From Nitrososphaera sp. (lineage in GTDB: Archaea; Thermoproteota; Nitrososphaeria; Nitrososphaerales; Nitrososphaeraceae): a DNA stretch of 64,000 bases. This document shows, in pieces, positions 1 to 8,618 of the stretch. The DNA lies in assembly GCA_029263715.1 (NCBI GenBank), contig JAJUFP010000004.1, positions 1-64,000 on the forward strand, read 5' to 3'. A program made the translations under genes and the position numbers. Every line of letters begins with the position of its first letter. The first letter of the stretch is position 1. The notes beneath the pieces were generated by a model, which saw only the letters and a program-made list of their open reading frames with translations, was not told the origin of the DNA and ran no database searches.

Positions 1-17
1 ACAGCGCGGCCAAGCAT

Positions 18-1265
18 ATGATTAATAACCCAATTCTGATACTGCCTCTGTCAATGCTTAGCAGTTATCCCGTTGCAGGCAAGTTCGGCCGGTACGGCGG
101 CAAGTACATCCCCGAGACGCTTGCGCCGGCCGTCGAGGAGCTGGAGTCGGCCTACGAAAAATACAGAAACGACCCCGAGTTCCAGAAGGAGCTGAACTAC
201 TACCTTACAGAGTACGCCGGAAGGCCCACGCCGCTTTACTTTGCCAAGAACCTTACAGAATTTGCCGGCGGCGCCAAAATATACCTAAAACGCGAGGACC
301 TGCTGCACGGCGGCGCGCACAAGACCAACAACACCTTGGGTCAGGCGCTCTTGGCCAAAAGGATGGGCAAGAAGCGCATCATTGCAGAGACCGGCGCCGG
401 CCAGCACGGGGTTGGGACCGCGATCGCCTGCGCGGTGCTGGGCCTCAACGCCGAGGTGTACATGGGCTCCAAGGACGTTGAAAGGCAGAAGCTGAATGTC
501 TTTAGGATGGAGCTGCTTGGCGCAAAGGTCCATTCCGTGGATTCCGGCTCACAGACGCTTAAAGACGCGATAAACGAGGCCATACGGGACTGGATATCCA
601 ACGTCCAGACCACGTACTACCTTATAGGCTCCGTGGTGGGCCCGCACCCCTACCCGATGATGGTCCGCGACTTTCAGTCAGTCATCGGAAACGAAGTGAG
701 GCAAGAGATGCTGCAGAGGCACGGCCGTCTTCCAACGGCCATCGTGGCCTGCGTTGGAGGCGGGAGCAACGCGATGGGATCGTTTTATCCATTCATTGAC
801 GATTCTTTGGTGCAGCTGGTGGGCGTGGAGGCTGGAGGACTTGGTGTCAAGACCGGCAAGCATTCTGCCACACTTTGCGCCGGTTCTGAGGGCGTGCTTC
901 ATGGCATGTTTACTTATCTTTTGCAGGACGAGCGTGGTCAGGTCATCGACACCCACAGCATATCTGCCGGCCTGGATTACCCCGGCGTGGGCCCGGAGCA
1001 CTCGATGCTAAAGGATGTCCAGCGGGCAAAGTACGTCTCTTGCACCGATGACGAGGCCGTGGATGCCTTTGTCACGCTGTCAAGGCTAGAGGGCATCATA
1101 CCGGCGCTGGAATCGTCCCATGCAGTGTCCCATGCAGTCAAGATGGCAAAGGAGATGGACAAGGACGATGTCATTGTTGTAACGTTGTCAGGAAGGGGCG
1201 ACAAGGACGTCCAGGTCGTGCAGGAATACCTGTCAAAGAAGGGCAAAAAGCATGCAAGAAAATAG
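18..1265 (+). CDS. trpB: Tryptophan synthase beta chain
   Basis: TrpB condenses indole with L-serine to tryptophan using PLP, in complex with TrpA. The PLP lysine lies in GGAHKTNN (K102), the catalytic glutamate in AETGAGQHG (E124) and the phosphate loop in GGGSNA (247-252). About 400 residues is the normal length for the canonical TrpB1 type. The ATG at 18 is the first in frame. An ATG at 54 lies closer to the conserved [10 protein letters not shown] and may be the true start. trpA overlaps its 3' end by 14 nt, so the two are a coupled operon. Only 17 nt precede it in the window, so upstream trp genes cannot be judged. Confidence 0.96.
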   Translation: MINNPILILPLSMLSSYPVAGKFGRYGGKYIPETLAPAVEELESAYEKYRNDPEFQKELNYYLTEYAGRPTPLYFAKNLTEFAGGAKIYLKREDLLHGGAHKTNNTLGQALLAKRMGKKRIIAETGAGQHGVGTAIACAVLGLNAEVYMGSKDVERQKLNVFRMELLGAKVHSVDSGSQTLKDAINEAIRDWISNVQTTYYLIGSVVGPHPYPMMVRDFQSVIGNEVRQEMLQRHGRLPTAIVACVGGGSNAMGSFYPFIDDSLVQLVGVEAGGLGVKTGKHSATLCAGSEGVLHGMFTYLLQDERGQVIDTHSISAGLDYPGVGPEHSMLKDVQRAKYVSCTDDEAVDAFVTLSRLEGIIPALESSHAVSHAVKMAKEMDKDDVIVVTLSGRGDKDVQVVQEYLSKKGKKHARK

Positions 1266-2052
1266 GATTGCCGCAAAGTTTGGCCAGCTGGCAAAAAGAA
1301 ACGAGGCCGCGCTTGTCTGCTACGTGGTGGCCGGCTACCCGGACCTAAAGACAACAGAGCAGGCCATCGACTCACTTGTTGCCGGCGGCGCGGACATCAT
1401 CGAGCTTGGCATACCGTTTTCAGACCCCATAGCTGATGGGCCAACCATACAGCAGGCCTCAAACCTGGCGCTGCAGGCCGGAGTTACGCCGGAAAAGGCC
1501 ATGCAGCTGGCAAAGAGAATAAGAAAGCGACATCCCGACCTGCCGCTTCTTTTCATGACCTATTCCAACATCCTTGTGCGGGCCGGCCTTGGTCAGTTCA
1601 TGGCCAGGGCCAAGGAGTGCGGCATCGACGGCTTTATCCTGCCGGACATGCCGGTGGAGGAGGCCGGCGAGTACTCCCAAAATGCATCCAGACTCGGCCT
1701 TGCCACCGTGTTTCTGGCATCGCCCAACACCTCGGAGTCAAGGCTTGCCAAGATCGTGGAAAACTCGTCGGGCTTTATGTACCTGGTATCTGTCTTTGGC
1801 ATAACCGGGGCCCGGGACTCATTTGAGAACTATACAAGCGAAGCAGTCAAACGCGCAAAACAGGTGGCAGCCGGCAGGATACCGGTGGGTGTGGGCTTTG
1901 GAATAAGCAAGCCGGAGCATGCAAGATTCATGGTCAGGGCTGGCGCAGACGCCATCATTGTCGGGTCGGCGATAATAAACAAGATGTCCGGCAACAAGAC
2001 GACGGGCCTGAAGGCTCTGGCGTCCTCGCTGAAAAAAGCCTGCAGAAAATAG
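1252..2052 (+). CDS. trpA: Tryptophan synthase alpha chain
   Basis: TrpA cleaves indole-3-glycerol phosphate to indole and glyceraldehyde 3-phosphate, and indole is channelled to TrpB. It is a TIM barrel of 266 residues (normal length). The catalytic pair is visible as E51 in [11 protein letters not shown] and D62 in ADGPTIQ. The C-terminal phosphate-binding segments GVGFGIS and AIIVGSAI are present. It overlaps trpB by 14 nt. Its stop codon directly abuts the stop of the convergent small gene at 2053-2376. Confidence 0.96.
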   Translation: MQENRIAAKFGQLAKRNEAALVCYVVAGYPDLKTTEQAIDSLVAGGADIIELGIPFSDPIADGPTIQQASNLALQAGVTPEKAMQLAKRIRKRHPDLPLLFMTYSNILVRAGLGQFMARAKECGIDGFILPDMPVEEAGEYSQNASRLGLATVFLASPNTSESRLAKIVENSSGFMYLVSVFGITGARDSFENYTSEAVKRAKQVAAGRIPVGVGFGISKPEHARFMVRAGADAIIVGSAIINKMSGNKTTGLKALASSLKKACRK

Positions 2053-2376
2053 TCACGGGACTACAAGGCCGGAATGATCCCGAGCAAAAAGCATGTTGTT
2101 TAGCGTGACTTGAAACCGCCGGCCGGCGTGCTCGACTATGACTTCAATGTCGTCAAGCGACTCGGAAGTTTTGTCGCCTTCCAGCTTTTTTATGACGACG
2201 TGTATTGACTCGTGGGAGACCAGCGAGTCCATGAACGGCTCGATGTACGCAAAGCTGTTGACCCCGGCCAGGGCGTCTGCTTTTGACTGGATTATGAGCA
2301 TGGTGTTCTTGTCGTATGTGAAATATGCTGGCGATCCGTCTATGGCGCAGGCCAGCACAAAGTTGTTCACTGTCAA
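2053..2376 (-). CDS. Hypothetical 107-aa protein with an HEXXH-like motif
   Basis: I do not recognise this protein as a named family. It is a small soluble protein with no membrane segment. The notable feature is SHESIHVVIKKLEG in the middle, which contains H-E-S-I-H, the zincin HEXXH pattern. The chain is too short for a normal metalloprotease and no third metal ligand is obvious, so a peptidase function is only a possibility. It is convergent with trpA with no spacer between the stop codons. Confidence 0.7.
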   Translation of the reverse strand: MTVNNFVLACAIDGSPAYFTYDKNTMLIIQSKADALAGVNSFAYIEPFMDSLVSHESIHVVIKKLEGDKTSESLDDIEVIVEHAGRRFQVTLNNMLFARDHSGLVVP

Positions 2377-2501
2377 TTCCTATTCAATCACGACTGCCGG
2401 CATCCCGCCCTGGTCCACCGTATTTAGCTATCCTATTACACATTATGTTAAGAATCGTTGTAACTATCATGCCCTTGATTGGTCCCGGCGCGTATTTAAG
2501 A

Positions 2502-3350
2502 TCAGTCCTTTTCCGTGTACAGCAGCCGCAGCTCGTCGAGGCTCAGCTTTGATCCGGATTCCAGCTTTTTCTTTGCCGTCTCCTTCACCTTGAAAAGTGT
2601 GTCAGAGGGCAGGTTGTACCCATACTCCTCGCGCTGCCGCTTGCGCATGGCCGCCATCTCGTCAAGCCTTGCATTTATGGCGTCAAACCTCTTGACCGTG
2701 CCGTCGTACTTGGACAGGTATTCTGCGCGCTCGGCGGACATCTTTCGCTTTGAATCATACAATCTGTCCAGCTCGGCATTGGCCTCCGCTATCTTGCTTC
2801 TAAGCCTGTCGCGCTCTTCGTTTAAGTTTGCCACCTGAGCACTTATCTTTGCAGACTCGGCAGTCAGAATCTGGTACTGTTCCCGTATGGTGCGCGTGGC
2901 CTTGATGGCTTCAAGTTTCATGGACGCGTCTTTTATCCGCGAGAGTATGTCGTTTTTCTCCCGCTCGCCGGAATACTTTTTCTCGTCTATCAGGGACTGG
3001 TTGGACTTGACTGCAGAGATCAGGTCTTCTTCCTTTTCTGATGGAAGGCGGGCCTCCATCACTGAAAGAAAGTTCTTTGTCTTGGAGATCTTGTCGCTTA
3101 CCGAGAGCAGGTCGGCGTTGTGCTTTTCGATTTCCTGCCGGATCTGCTTGGTCCTTTCAGTAGCCGCGTCCAGAGAAGAGCGCTGCTCCTTTATGCCGTT
3201 GTTTATCTGCGAGGACCGGTTCCTGTCCATGTCAATGACCTTGTCGGTGATCTCCTTGAGCTCGCCGGCCAGCTGGCGTTTTAATGCCACCAGTTCGTCC
3301 CACCCAAGGGAGCTTATATCGTTGGACCCAGAATCGGCTGCCAATTCCAT
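2502..3350 (-). CDS. Archaeal coiled-coil protein (COG1340-like)
   Basis: The 282-residue protein is almost entirely charged heptad-repeat coiled coil from about residue 15 to 225, rich in Glu, Lys, Arg and Ser. The C-terminal part (about 230-282) has a short non-coiled segment with YGYNLPSDTLFKVKE. No signal peptide or catalytic motif is visible. It resembles the uncharacterised archaeal coiled-coil proteins often filed under COG1340, sometimes misnamed phosphoserine phosphatase. A structural or scaffolding role is inferred. It is divergent from the UspA gene at 3432. Confidence 0.75.
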   Translation of the reverse strand: MELAADSGSNDISSLGWDELVALKRQLAGELKEITDKVIDMDRNRSSQINNGIKEQRSSLDAATERTKQIRQEIEKHNADLLSVSDKISKTKNFLSVMEARLPSEKEEDLISAVKSNQSLIDEKKYSGEREKNDILSRIKDASMKLEAIKATRTIREQYQILTAESAKISAQVANLNEERDRLRSKIAEANAELDRLYDSKRKMSAERAEYLSKYDGTVKRFDAINARLDEMAAMRKRQREEYGYNLPSDTLFKVKETAKKKLESGSKLSLDELRLLYTEKD

Positions 3351-3385
3351 GAGAGATAAAACAATATGATATAAAAATTCATCTC

Positions 3386-3395
3386 GTGCAATGCA
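3386..3395 (+). promoter_or_regulatory. GTGCAATGCA element upstream of the uspA TATA box
   Basis: The 10-mer GTGCAATGCA sits just before the TATA-like GATTTATACA (3401-3410) of the universal stress gene. The identical 10-mer, inverted, lies just upstream of the hsp20 TATA region at 31059-31068. A shared stress-promoter element is inferred. Confidence 0.35.
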
Positions 3396-3431
3396 ACAAC
3401 GATTTATACAGACAGGTTGGTTTTCAGCTCC

Positions 3432-3851
3432 ATGTTCAAGAATATTTTGGTTGCAGTGGATGGCTCAGAGTATTCAGACAGGGCCTTTGAGATAGCCGTA
3501 GACCTTGCCCAGAAATACGGATCACGCCTGTTCATAGTTCATGTTGCCCATCAATCCATGAGTAGCGGGACAAAAGTCACGGCCCACATCGATGAGGCCT
3601 TTCTGGACCTGGGAAGAGAGGTAGTCGACTCGTACAGCAGAAAGGCAGAGGAAAGAAACGTTCAGAACGCAAGCACGATATTGAAAAAGGGCGATGCGGC
3701 TCAGAAGATCATAGAGGCAGTGCAGGCAGAGAACTGCGAGCTTGTTGTTATCGGAAGCAGAGGCAAAGGCGCGTTCAAGGAACTGCTGCTTGGAAGCGTC
3801 AGCCACAAGGTAACGAACCACGTGAAATGCCCTGTCCTTGTCGTAAGATAG
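3432..3851 (+). CDS. Universal stress protein, UspA family
   Basis: A single-domain Usp of 139 residues. It shows the ATP-binding signature G-x2-G-x9-G-S: G108, G111/G113 and G121-S122 in GSRGKGAFKELLLGS. N-terminal ILVAVDGSEYS is typical of the family. The ATG at 3432 is preferred to an in-frame TTG at 3417: it starts at the conserved MFKNILVA and lies about 27 nt after a TATA box at 3401-3410, so the mRNA may be leaderless. A CBS-domain gene follows 39 nt downstream. Both kinds of protein sense adenylate ligands. Confidence 0.93.
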   Translation: MFKNILVAVDGSEYSDRAFEIAVDLAQKYGSRLFIVHVAHQSMSSGTKVTAHIDEAFLDLGREVVDSYSRKAEERNVQNASTILKKGDAAQKIIEAVQAENCELVVIGSRGKGAFKELLLGSVSHKVTNHVKCPVLVVR

Positions 3852-3890
3852 GTCAGATAATCTATTATACAATCGATTAACAATACACCT

Positions 3891-4355
3891 ATGGAAAATG
3901 CTGTACAAGCAATAATGTCTGCAAAGATAGAAACTGTGGACGCATCAGACACGGCTCTGACAGCTGCCAAGAAGATGCGCGATGCAAGGATCAGCTCTCT
4001 TATCGTTGTTGACAAGAAAAACGGCGAAAAGCCCCTGGGCATAGTCACAGAGCGCGACTTTGTTCATCGGATATGCGCGCAGGGCGCAAGCAGCAAGGAC
4101 GTCAAAGTTGGGCAGATGATGTCCACGCCCATAGCGACCATAGACCCCCGGTCCAGTGTGGAGGTGGCTGCAGACCTGATGCTTAGCAACAAGGTAAGAC
4201 ATTTGCTGGTTGTAGACAATGACGGAAAGCCTATCGGCATTCTTGGCCCCTCGGATCTTTACAAATTCCTGCAAGCCAACATCAACCTGGACGAAGTCAA
4301 GGCAAGGATCCTAAAAGCAGTGATGGATGAAGAGGAAATGGGCGAGCCGCGGTAA
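3891..4355 (+). CDS. Tandem CBS-domain protein
   Basis: The 154-residue protein consists of two CBS domains, about residues 8-65 and 73-135, each ending in the usual G-x-x-T/S-x-x-D/L pattern (GIVTERDFV and GILGPSDLY). CBS pairs (Bateman modules) bind AMP, ATP or SAM and act as energy sensors. No catalytic domain is attached, so the partner is unknown. It follows the UspA gene by 39 nt in the same direction. Confidence 0.9.
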   Translation: MENAVQAIMSAKIETVDASDTALTAAKKMRDARISSLIVVDKKNGEKPLGIVTERDFVHRICAQGASSKDVKVGQMMSTPIATIDPRSSVEVAADLMLSNKVRHLLVVDNDGKPIGILGPSDLYKFLQANINLDEVKARILKAVMDEEEMGEPR

Positions 4356-4564
4356 AGATAAGGTAATTGCCAGATTTGATTAAAATAACGCGACACAGTC
4401 TCAAATTCCAGGCTTTGTTAATCTGGTCAGACGGATATCATTTAGCGCGAAATGCTTCGCATATTTGAAAGAACCAGTCACGTTACAGGTAAAGAAATAG
4501 AGTCGGACCGCCTTGCCTTAAGAAAGTCGGTTCCCCGAATACGATGGCGGTGCTGGATGCAAAA

Positions 4565-4939
4565 TTAGTGCCGGTGCTCGTGCATTGCCCCCGTTCCACT
4601 GGCGTAGCCGATGTACGTTCCCTCTACGGATTCCACATCATCGCTGTCTGAGATCTCTTTTAGCATATCAAGGCTCAGTTGCTGGTTTGTTACATAATGT
4701 GTCCCGTTGTCAAATACCGCTGGCACCATACCGGTCTTGTCAAAGATGTACTGCCGGGCCCTCTCCGGATCCGTGCCTTCTTTTGTAAAGACTTCAAGGG
4801 CAAACCGGGGCATCCGCTTTTCTTCTTTGGTTCTCCTTATCAATTCCAAGATGAGCTGAAGATCCACTTTTGGCATGGTCTTTTGGCAGGCGTTAAGAAA
4901 TTCCTCGTATTTTTTTAGAACATCTTCCGTCGCTGACAT
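4565..4939 (-). CDS. Hypothetical 124-aa protein
   Basis: Not recognised. It is a soluble, mostly helical N-terminal region (residues 1-45) followed by a mixed region with VFDNGTHYVTNQQLSLDMLKEI. It ends in a short His-rich tail, MHEHRH, which could bind a metal. No membrane segment or known motif is seen. It stands alone between the CBS gene and the intergenic stretch before the DUF5679 gene. Confidence 0.7.
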   Translation of the reverse strand: MSATEDVLKKYEEFLNACQKTMPKVDLQLILELIRRTKEEKRMPRFALEVFTKEGTDPERARQYIFDKTGMVPAVFDNGTHYVTNQQLSLDMLKEISDSDDVESVEGTYIGYASGTGAMHEHRH

Positions 4940-5301
4940 GGTGTCATGTTACGTCCCCTTTCTATAAAAGCATGTAGCAGTTTTTGCCGGATCAGGCCAC
5001 GCAGTCCTGTGCTTACGGCCGTTTTGATACCTTGTGGAATTTGCTTTTGCCCCCGCACGCGGCGCAGCTATTTTTTGATTCCTGACCGCAGATCATCTAA
5101 AAAATTTTCTGAAAAATTGCGATAAGAAGATGTACGCTCTCGTTTGTTTCATCTGACAGCGATTTTCGGACACTTTTTGACCGATTCCCCAACAAAAATA
5201 TTGTATAAGAACGGTTTTTGCACAAGCGTCCAAAGGCAAAAGTTACGAAATCGGTCGTTTTACAGCCAATCTTATATACTACCGCGCGAGACCTACGCAC
5301 G
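4940..5301. other. Intergenic stretch with promoter and one tiny Cys-rich ORF
   Basis: No long gene lies here. A 27-codon ORF on the minus strand (5013-5096) encodes a Cys-rich peptide beginning MICGQESKN and containing CAACGG, a CXXC zinc-knuckle-like pattern. It is only a possible micro-protein. The right edge holds the TATA box (5271-5280) of the DUF5679 gene. Confidence 0.3.
5271..5280 (+). promoter_or_regulatory. TATA box of the DUF5679 gene
   Basis: CTTATATACT lies 26-30 nt before the TTG at 5302. This is the spacing expected if transcription starts at or next to the start codon. Confidence 0.5.
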
Positions 5302-5526
5302 TTGGCAACACAAGCATATTGTGTAAAATGCAAAGCAAAGCGCGAGATGAAGGGAGAAAAACAGGTCACCATGAAGAACGGACGCCCAGCTATATCTGGT
5401 ACATGCTCAGTCTGCGGTACCAAGATGTTCAAGATAGGCAGCGGGGGAGGAGGTGCCAAGGCCGTGGCTAAAAAGCCAGCTAAGGCGAAGGCAAAGGCAA
5501 AGCCTAAGGGAAAGGGCAAGAAGTAA
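5302..5526 (+). CDS. DUF5679 zinc-ribbon protein with a basic tail
   Basis: A 74-residue protein with a zinc ribbon built from two Cys pairs: CVKC near the start and CSVCG about 30 residues later. Between them lies KREMKGEKQVTMKNGRPA, typical of the archaeal DUF5679 family. The C-terminal third is a Lys/Ala-rich tail (PAKAKAKAKPKGKGKK), suggesting nucleic-acid contact. The start is taken as TTG 5302 because CVKC follows directly and a TATA box lies at the leaderless distance. Longer in-frame starts would cross the promoter. Confidence 0.82.
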   Translation: MATQAYCVKCKAKREMKGEKQVTMKNGRPAISGTCSVCGTKMFKIGSGGGGAKAVAKKPAKAKAKAKPKGKGKK

Positions 5527-5540
5527 AGCCACTTTTCCCT

Positions 5541-5558
5541 GACTTTTTTCTATTTTAA
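5541..5558 (+). terminator. T-rich terminator after the DUF5679 gene
   Basis: ACTTTTTTCTATTTTAAC follows the stop codon by about 15 nt, a typical archaeal oligo-T terminator. An unusual run of ten C bases comes next (about 5561-5570), before the radA promoter (ATTATATA near 5592). Confidence 0.45.
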
Positions 5559-5625
5559 CACCCCCCCCCACCCCCAACGGTGCGCTAGACATTATATACC
5601 TGCAGAAAAGCTCTAACAGTCAGGA

Positions 5626-6636
5626 ATGTCAGAACCTTCTAAAAGTGTAGCCGAACTTGAGATCGAGGACATCGACGGCGTCGGGCCAACAACTGCTCGC
5701 AAGATGCGCGAGGCAGGAATCAATTCGGTCATGGAGCTTGCCACCGCAGTCCCAGAAGAGCTGGCGGCCGACTTGGGCGGCTCAAAAGATTCAGCGTCCA
5801 ACTTTATCATGGCTGCGCAGAAGCTGCTGCGGGAAAGCGGGGTTCTGGACAACGAGTTTACCACCGCCGACGTTGAGCTGGAAAAAAGAAAATCCCTTCT
5901 CCGGTGCACCACTGGCTCAAAGGCACTAGACGAGCTTTTGCTTGGCGGAATAGAGACTCAGGCAATAACAGAGTTTTACGGCGAGTTTGGCTCCGGCAAG
6001 TCTCAGATATGCCACACGCTGTGCGTCACTTCGCAGCTTCCGCCGTCAGAAGGCGGCCTTGGAGGCGCAGTCATACTTATAGATACAGAGGGCACGTTCC
6101 GACCCGAGCGCGTCGACCAGATAGCAAGGGCGCGGGGCCTGAACTCTGATGAAGTTCTCAAAAAGATAGCCATCTGCAAGGCGTACAACAGCAGCCATCT
6201 GGAGCTGGTGGTCAAGTCCCTTGGAAAATACATCGACGATTTCAAGGCCAAGCTGATAATAATCGACAGTATCATCTCGCTTCACCGCGCAGAGTTTGCC
6301 GGCCGCGGAACCCTGGCAGACAGGCAGCAGCGCCTCAACGGCATCATGCACAAGCTGGTCAGGACCGCCGAGATCTACAACGTGGCAATCGTTGTCACCA
6401 ACCAGGTCCAGTCTACGCCAGATACGTTCTTTGGAGACCCCACCAAGCCGGCCGGCGGAAACGTCATCGGCCACGCATCCACGTACAGGGTATACCTCAG
6501 GAAGGCAGGAACCGACCGCGTCGCCAAGATAATCGACTCGCCGTACCACCCGTACCAGGACACCCGGTTCACGGTCAACGAAAAAGGAATCGACGACATC
6601 GAGGACTCGCCAAAGAAGAAAAAAGACGACGACTAG
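5626..6636 (+). CDS. radA: DNA repair and recombination protein RadA
   Basis: The archaeal RecA/Rad51 recombinase forms filaments on single-stranded DNA and catalyses strand exchange. The N-terminal helix-hairpin-helix domain (about 10-70, IDGVGPTTARKMREAGI) is followed by the ATPase core, with Walker A GEFGSGKSQ (119-127) and Walker B LIIIDSI (210-216). The 336-residue length is normal and there is no intein. The C-terminus is an unusual Lys/Asp tail, KKKKDDD. A TATA box ATTATATA lies about 30 nt upstream. Its TAG stop overlaps the convergent trpD stop through one CTAG. Confidence 0.97.
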   Translation: MSEPSKSVAELEIEDIDGVGPTTARKMREAGINSVMELATAVPEELAADLGGSKDSASNFIMAAQKLLRESGVLDNEFTTADVELEKRKSLLRCTTGSKALDELLLGGIETQAITEFYGEFGSGKSQICHTLCVTSQLPPSEGGLGGAVILIDTEGTFRPERVDQIARARGLNSDEVLKKIAICKAYNSSHLELVVKSLGKYIDDFKAKLIIIDSIISLHRAEFAGRGTLADRQQRLNGIMHKLVRTAEIYNVAIVVTNQVQSTPDTFFGDPTKPAGGNVIGHASTYRVYLRKAGTDRVAKIIDSPYHPYQDTRFTVNEKGIDDIEDSPKKKKDDD

Positions 6637-7697
6637 AGGAACTGCTTTTCCGCCGCTTCCAGTTTTGCTGGATCGCCGCAGTTCTTTATCAGCTGCGACA
6701 GCTTTTCTTTGGCCCGGCCGCTCTTTATGGCATGACGGGCAAGCTCCACGCCGTCTTTTATGTCGCTTACAACCCTGCCCACCGTCAGCGCCGCCGCTGC
6801 GTTTAGCACCACCATGTCTTCCTTCTCCGATGCTGCCGTGCCGTATATGACCTGGAGTGTGCTTTGGACCGAGTCCTCCTTGCTTGTCACCACCAGCTGC
6901 TCCGGTCTGGTGGTGGCCATGCCAAACACCCGGGGCGACAGCTTCAGCCTTTTGGTCTGGCCCTCAGTAATCCAGAGCACGTCGTTGTCGCAGGTGTTGG
7001 ACAGCTCGTCAAAACCATCTGCCGCATGAACTATCATGGCCTCCCTTATGTAGCCCTGGCAGACCTCGGCCAGCAACTCCATAAGCAAGGGCTCAAAGAC
7101 GCCGATAACCTGCCCCGACAGGTTGGTGCAGGGGTTGCTCAGCGGCCCCACTATGTTAAAGACGGTCCGTATGCCAATGGTCTTTCGGGCAGCCGCAACA
7201 TTCTTCATGGCCGGATGGAAGGCTGGAGCAAACAGAAACCCGATCCCTACGGTCTCGATGCAGCTCTGCACCCTTTCTGGTGTAGCGCCAAGGTCAAGGC
7301 CAATGTATTCAAGGAAATCCGCGCTGCCGCAGACGCCGGAGACAGACCGGTTGCCGTGCTTGGCCACCTTGGCCCCGGCTGCCGCGGCCACTATGGCAGC
7401 AGCCGTGCTGACGTTAAACGTCCGAATAGAGTCGCCGCCAGTCCCGCAGGTATCGATAAGCGGCCCGCTTACTGCCGGCGTGATCCGGGTAGCATGCCTC
7501 CTTATCGATTGAAGGATGGAGCGGATCTCCAAAGCAGTCTCGCCTTTCATGGTCAGCGCCACAAGAAAGGACGCAACGGCAGCCTCTGAAACGCTGCCGG
7601 AGAGTATCAGGTCCAGAGTCTGGCCCATCTCTGAATCAGTCAGGTCGGTTCTTGCAACCAGCTTGCGTATGACTGGCCGCAGGTCAGCCGGCGTCAT
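6633..7697 (-). CDS. trpD: Anthranilate phosphoribosyltransferase
   Basis: TrpD transfers the phosphoribosyl group of PRPP to anthranilate, the second step of tryptophan synthesis. The PRPP-binding motif DTCGTGGD is at 82-89 and KHGNRSVSG at 113-121. At 354 residues it is of normal length. It overlaps the upstream trpG by 4 nt (ATGA), indicating translational coupling. With trpG it forms a trpGD operon separated from trpBA by about 4.5 kb in the opposite orientation, so the pathway genes are split. Confidence 0.96.
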   Translation of the reverse strand: MTPADLRPVIRKLVARTDLTDSEMGQTLDLILSGSVSEAAVASFLVALTMKGETALEIRSILQSIRRHATRITPAVSGPLIDTCGTGGDSIRTFNVSTAAAIVAAAAGAKVAKHGNRSVSGVCGSADFLEYIGLDLGATPERVQSCIETVGIGFLFAPAFHPAMKNVAAARKTIGIRTVFNIVGPLSNPCTNLSGQVIGVFEPLLMELLAEVCQGYIREAMIVHAADGFDELSNTCDNDVLWITEGQTKRLKLSPRVFGMATTRPEQLVVTSKEDSVQSTLQVIYGTAASEKEDMVVLNAAAALTVGRVVSDIKDGVELARHAIKSGRAKEKLSQLIKNCGDPAKLEAAEKQFL

Positions 7698-8299
7698 TTC
7701 TTCACCAGTGAAAGAAAGTTGGACAGGATCTTGCGGCCCTCGCCAGTAAGGACTGACTCTGGATGGAACTGCACACCTTCAATCGGGTATTCCTTATGGC
7801 GTATGCCCATGATCTCGCCGTCGTCTTTGGCCCTCGCCGTGACTTCAAGGCAGTCAGGAATGGTCTTCTTGTCTGCCACCAGTGAATGGTACCTCGTTGC
7901 CTTGAAGGGGTTGTTGACTGATTCAAAGAGCCGGTCCTTGTTGTCAGCGTATTCAATGACGCTGGTCTTGCCATGCCGCACCTTCTTGGCGTTGATGACC
8001 TTGCCTCCAAAGGCATGGACTATGCCTTGATGCCCAAGGCAGACTCCCAGTATCGGAGTTTTTGGCCCCATCTCTCTGATGACATCGGTGCATACGCCAA
8101 AGTACTTTCTGTCTGCCGGATGGCCGGGACCCGGCGATATCACGATCCCGTCGGGGTTCATCTTTTTTATCTCCTTAACCGTGATCTTGTCGTTTCTGAT
8201 CACCACTGGATCGGTGTCCATCTCGCCTAGCAGCTGCGCAATGTTGTACACAAACGAATCGTAATTATCGATTATCAGGATCTTTTTCTTTTTAGACAA
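7694..8299 (-). CDS. trpG: Anthranilate synthase glutamine amidotransferase subunit
   Basis: A class I glutamine amidotransferase (201 residues) supplies ammonia to TrpE for anthranilate. The nucleophile is C87 in GVCLGHQG and the other triad members are H179 and E181 in GVQFHPES. TrpG and PabA are hard to separate by sequence; linkage to trpD favours TrpG. No trpE is adjacent. Upstream on the same strand a TATA-like box (complement of 8381-8390) lies about 80 nt before the start, giving a possible leader of about 60 nt. Confidence 0.93.
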   Translation of the reverse strand: MSKKKKILIIDNYDSFVYNIAQLLGEMDTDPVVIRNDKITVKEIKKMNPDGIVISPGPGHPADRKYFGVCTDVIREMGPKTPILGVCLGHQGIVHAFGGKVINAKKVRHGKTSVIEYADNKDRLFESVNNPFKATRYHSLVADKKTIPDCLEVTARAKDDGEIMGIRHKEYPIEGVQFHPESVLTGEGRKILSNFLSLVKK

Positions 8300-8618
8300 A
8301 ATACTACCCTTTGATGCCTGCCGGCCGTTGCCAAAAGCGACCGCCTCTCTTCATAACCCGTAATTACCGGGCCAAACATCGTATTTAAAGCTAGTGTGGA
8401 ATTTCCATCATGATAACATGAATGCGTAGCAGTCAATAGGTATTGAATATCTACATACAAAATATCAAATTCTTAGGCGCGTAGAATGGTGTAATTTGAA
8501 GCATAACAAACCAATCATGGTAATAATATTACACAGATTGAAAGTTTTGTATGTCCGCTTTTAGCTAGCGAATAATCGTACCAGACCAATTCCAGAACGG
8601 TCGTCATTTTTGCAGTCA
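8300..8618. other. Intergenic region upstream of trpG
   Basis: No gene is visible. The part nearest trpG carries its likely TATA box (8381-8390, minus strand) and a near-palindrome CCCG-TAATTAC-CGGG (8357-8371) placed at the predicted transcription start, a candidate operator. The rest is AT-rich with nothing recognisable. Confidence 0.35.

Noticed and set aside
5561-5575. C-tract before radA as a special regulatory element
   Set aside because: A short homopolymer run without partner sequence; treated as a compositional oddity only.
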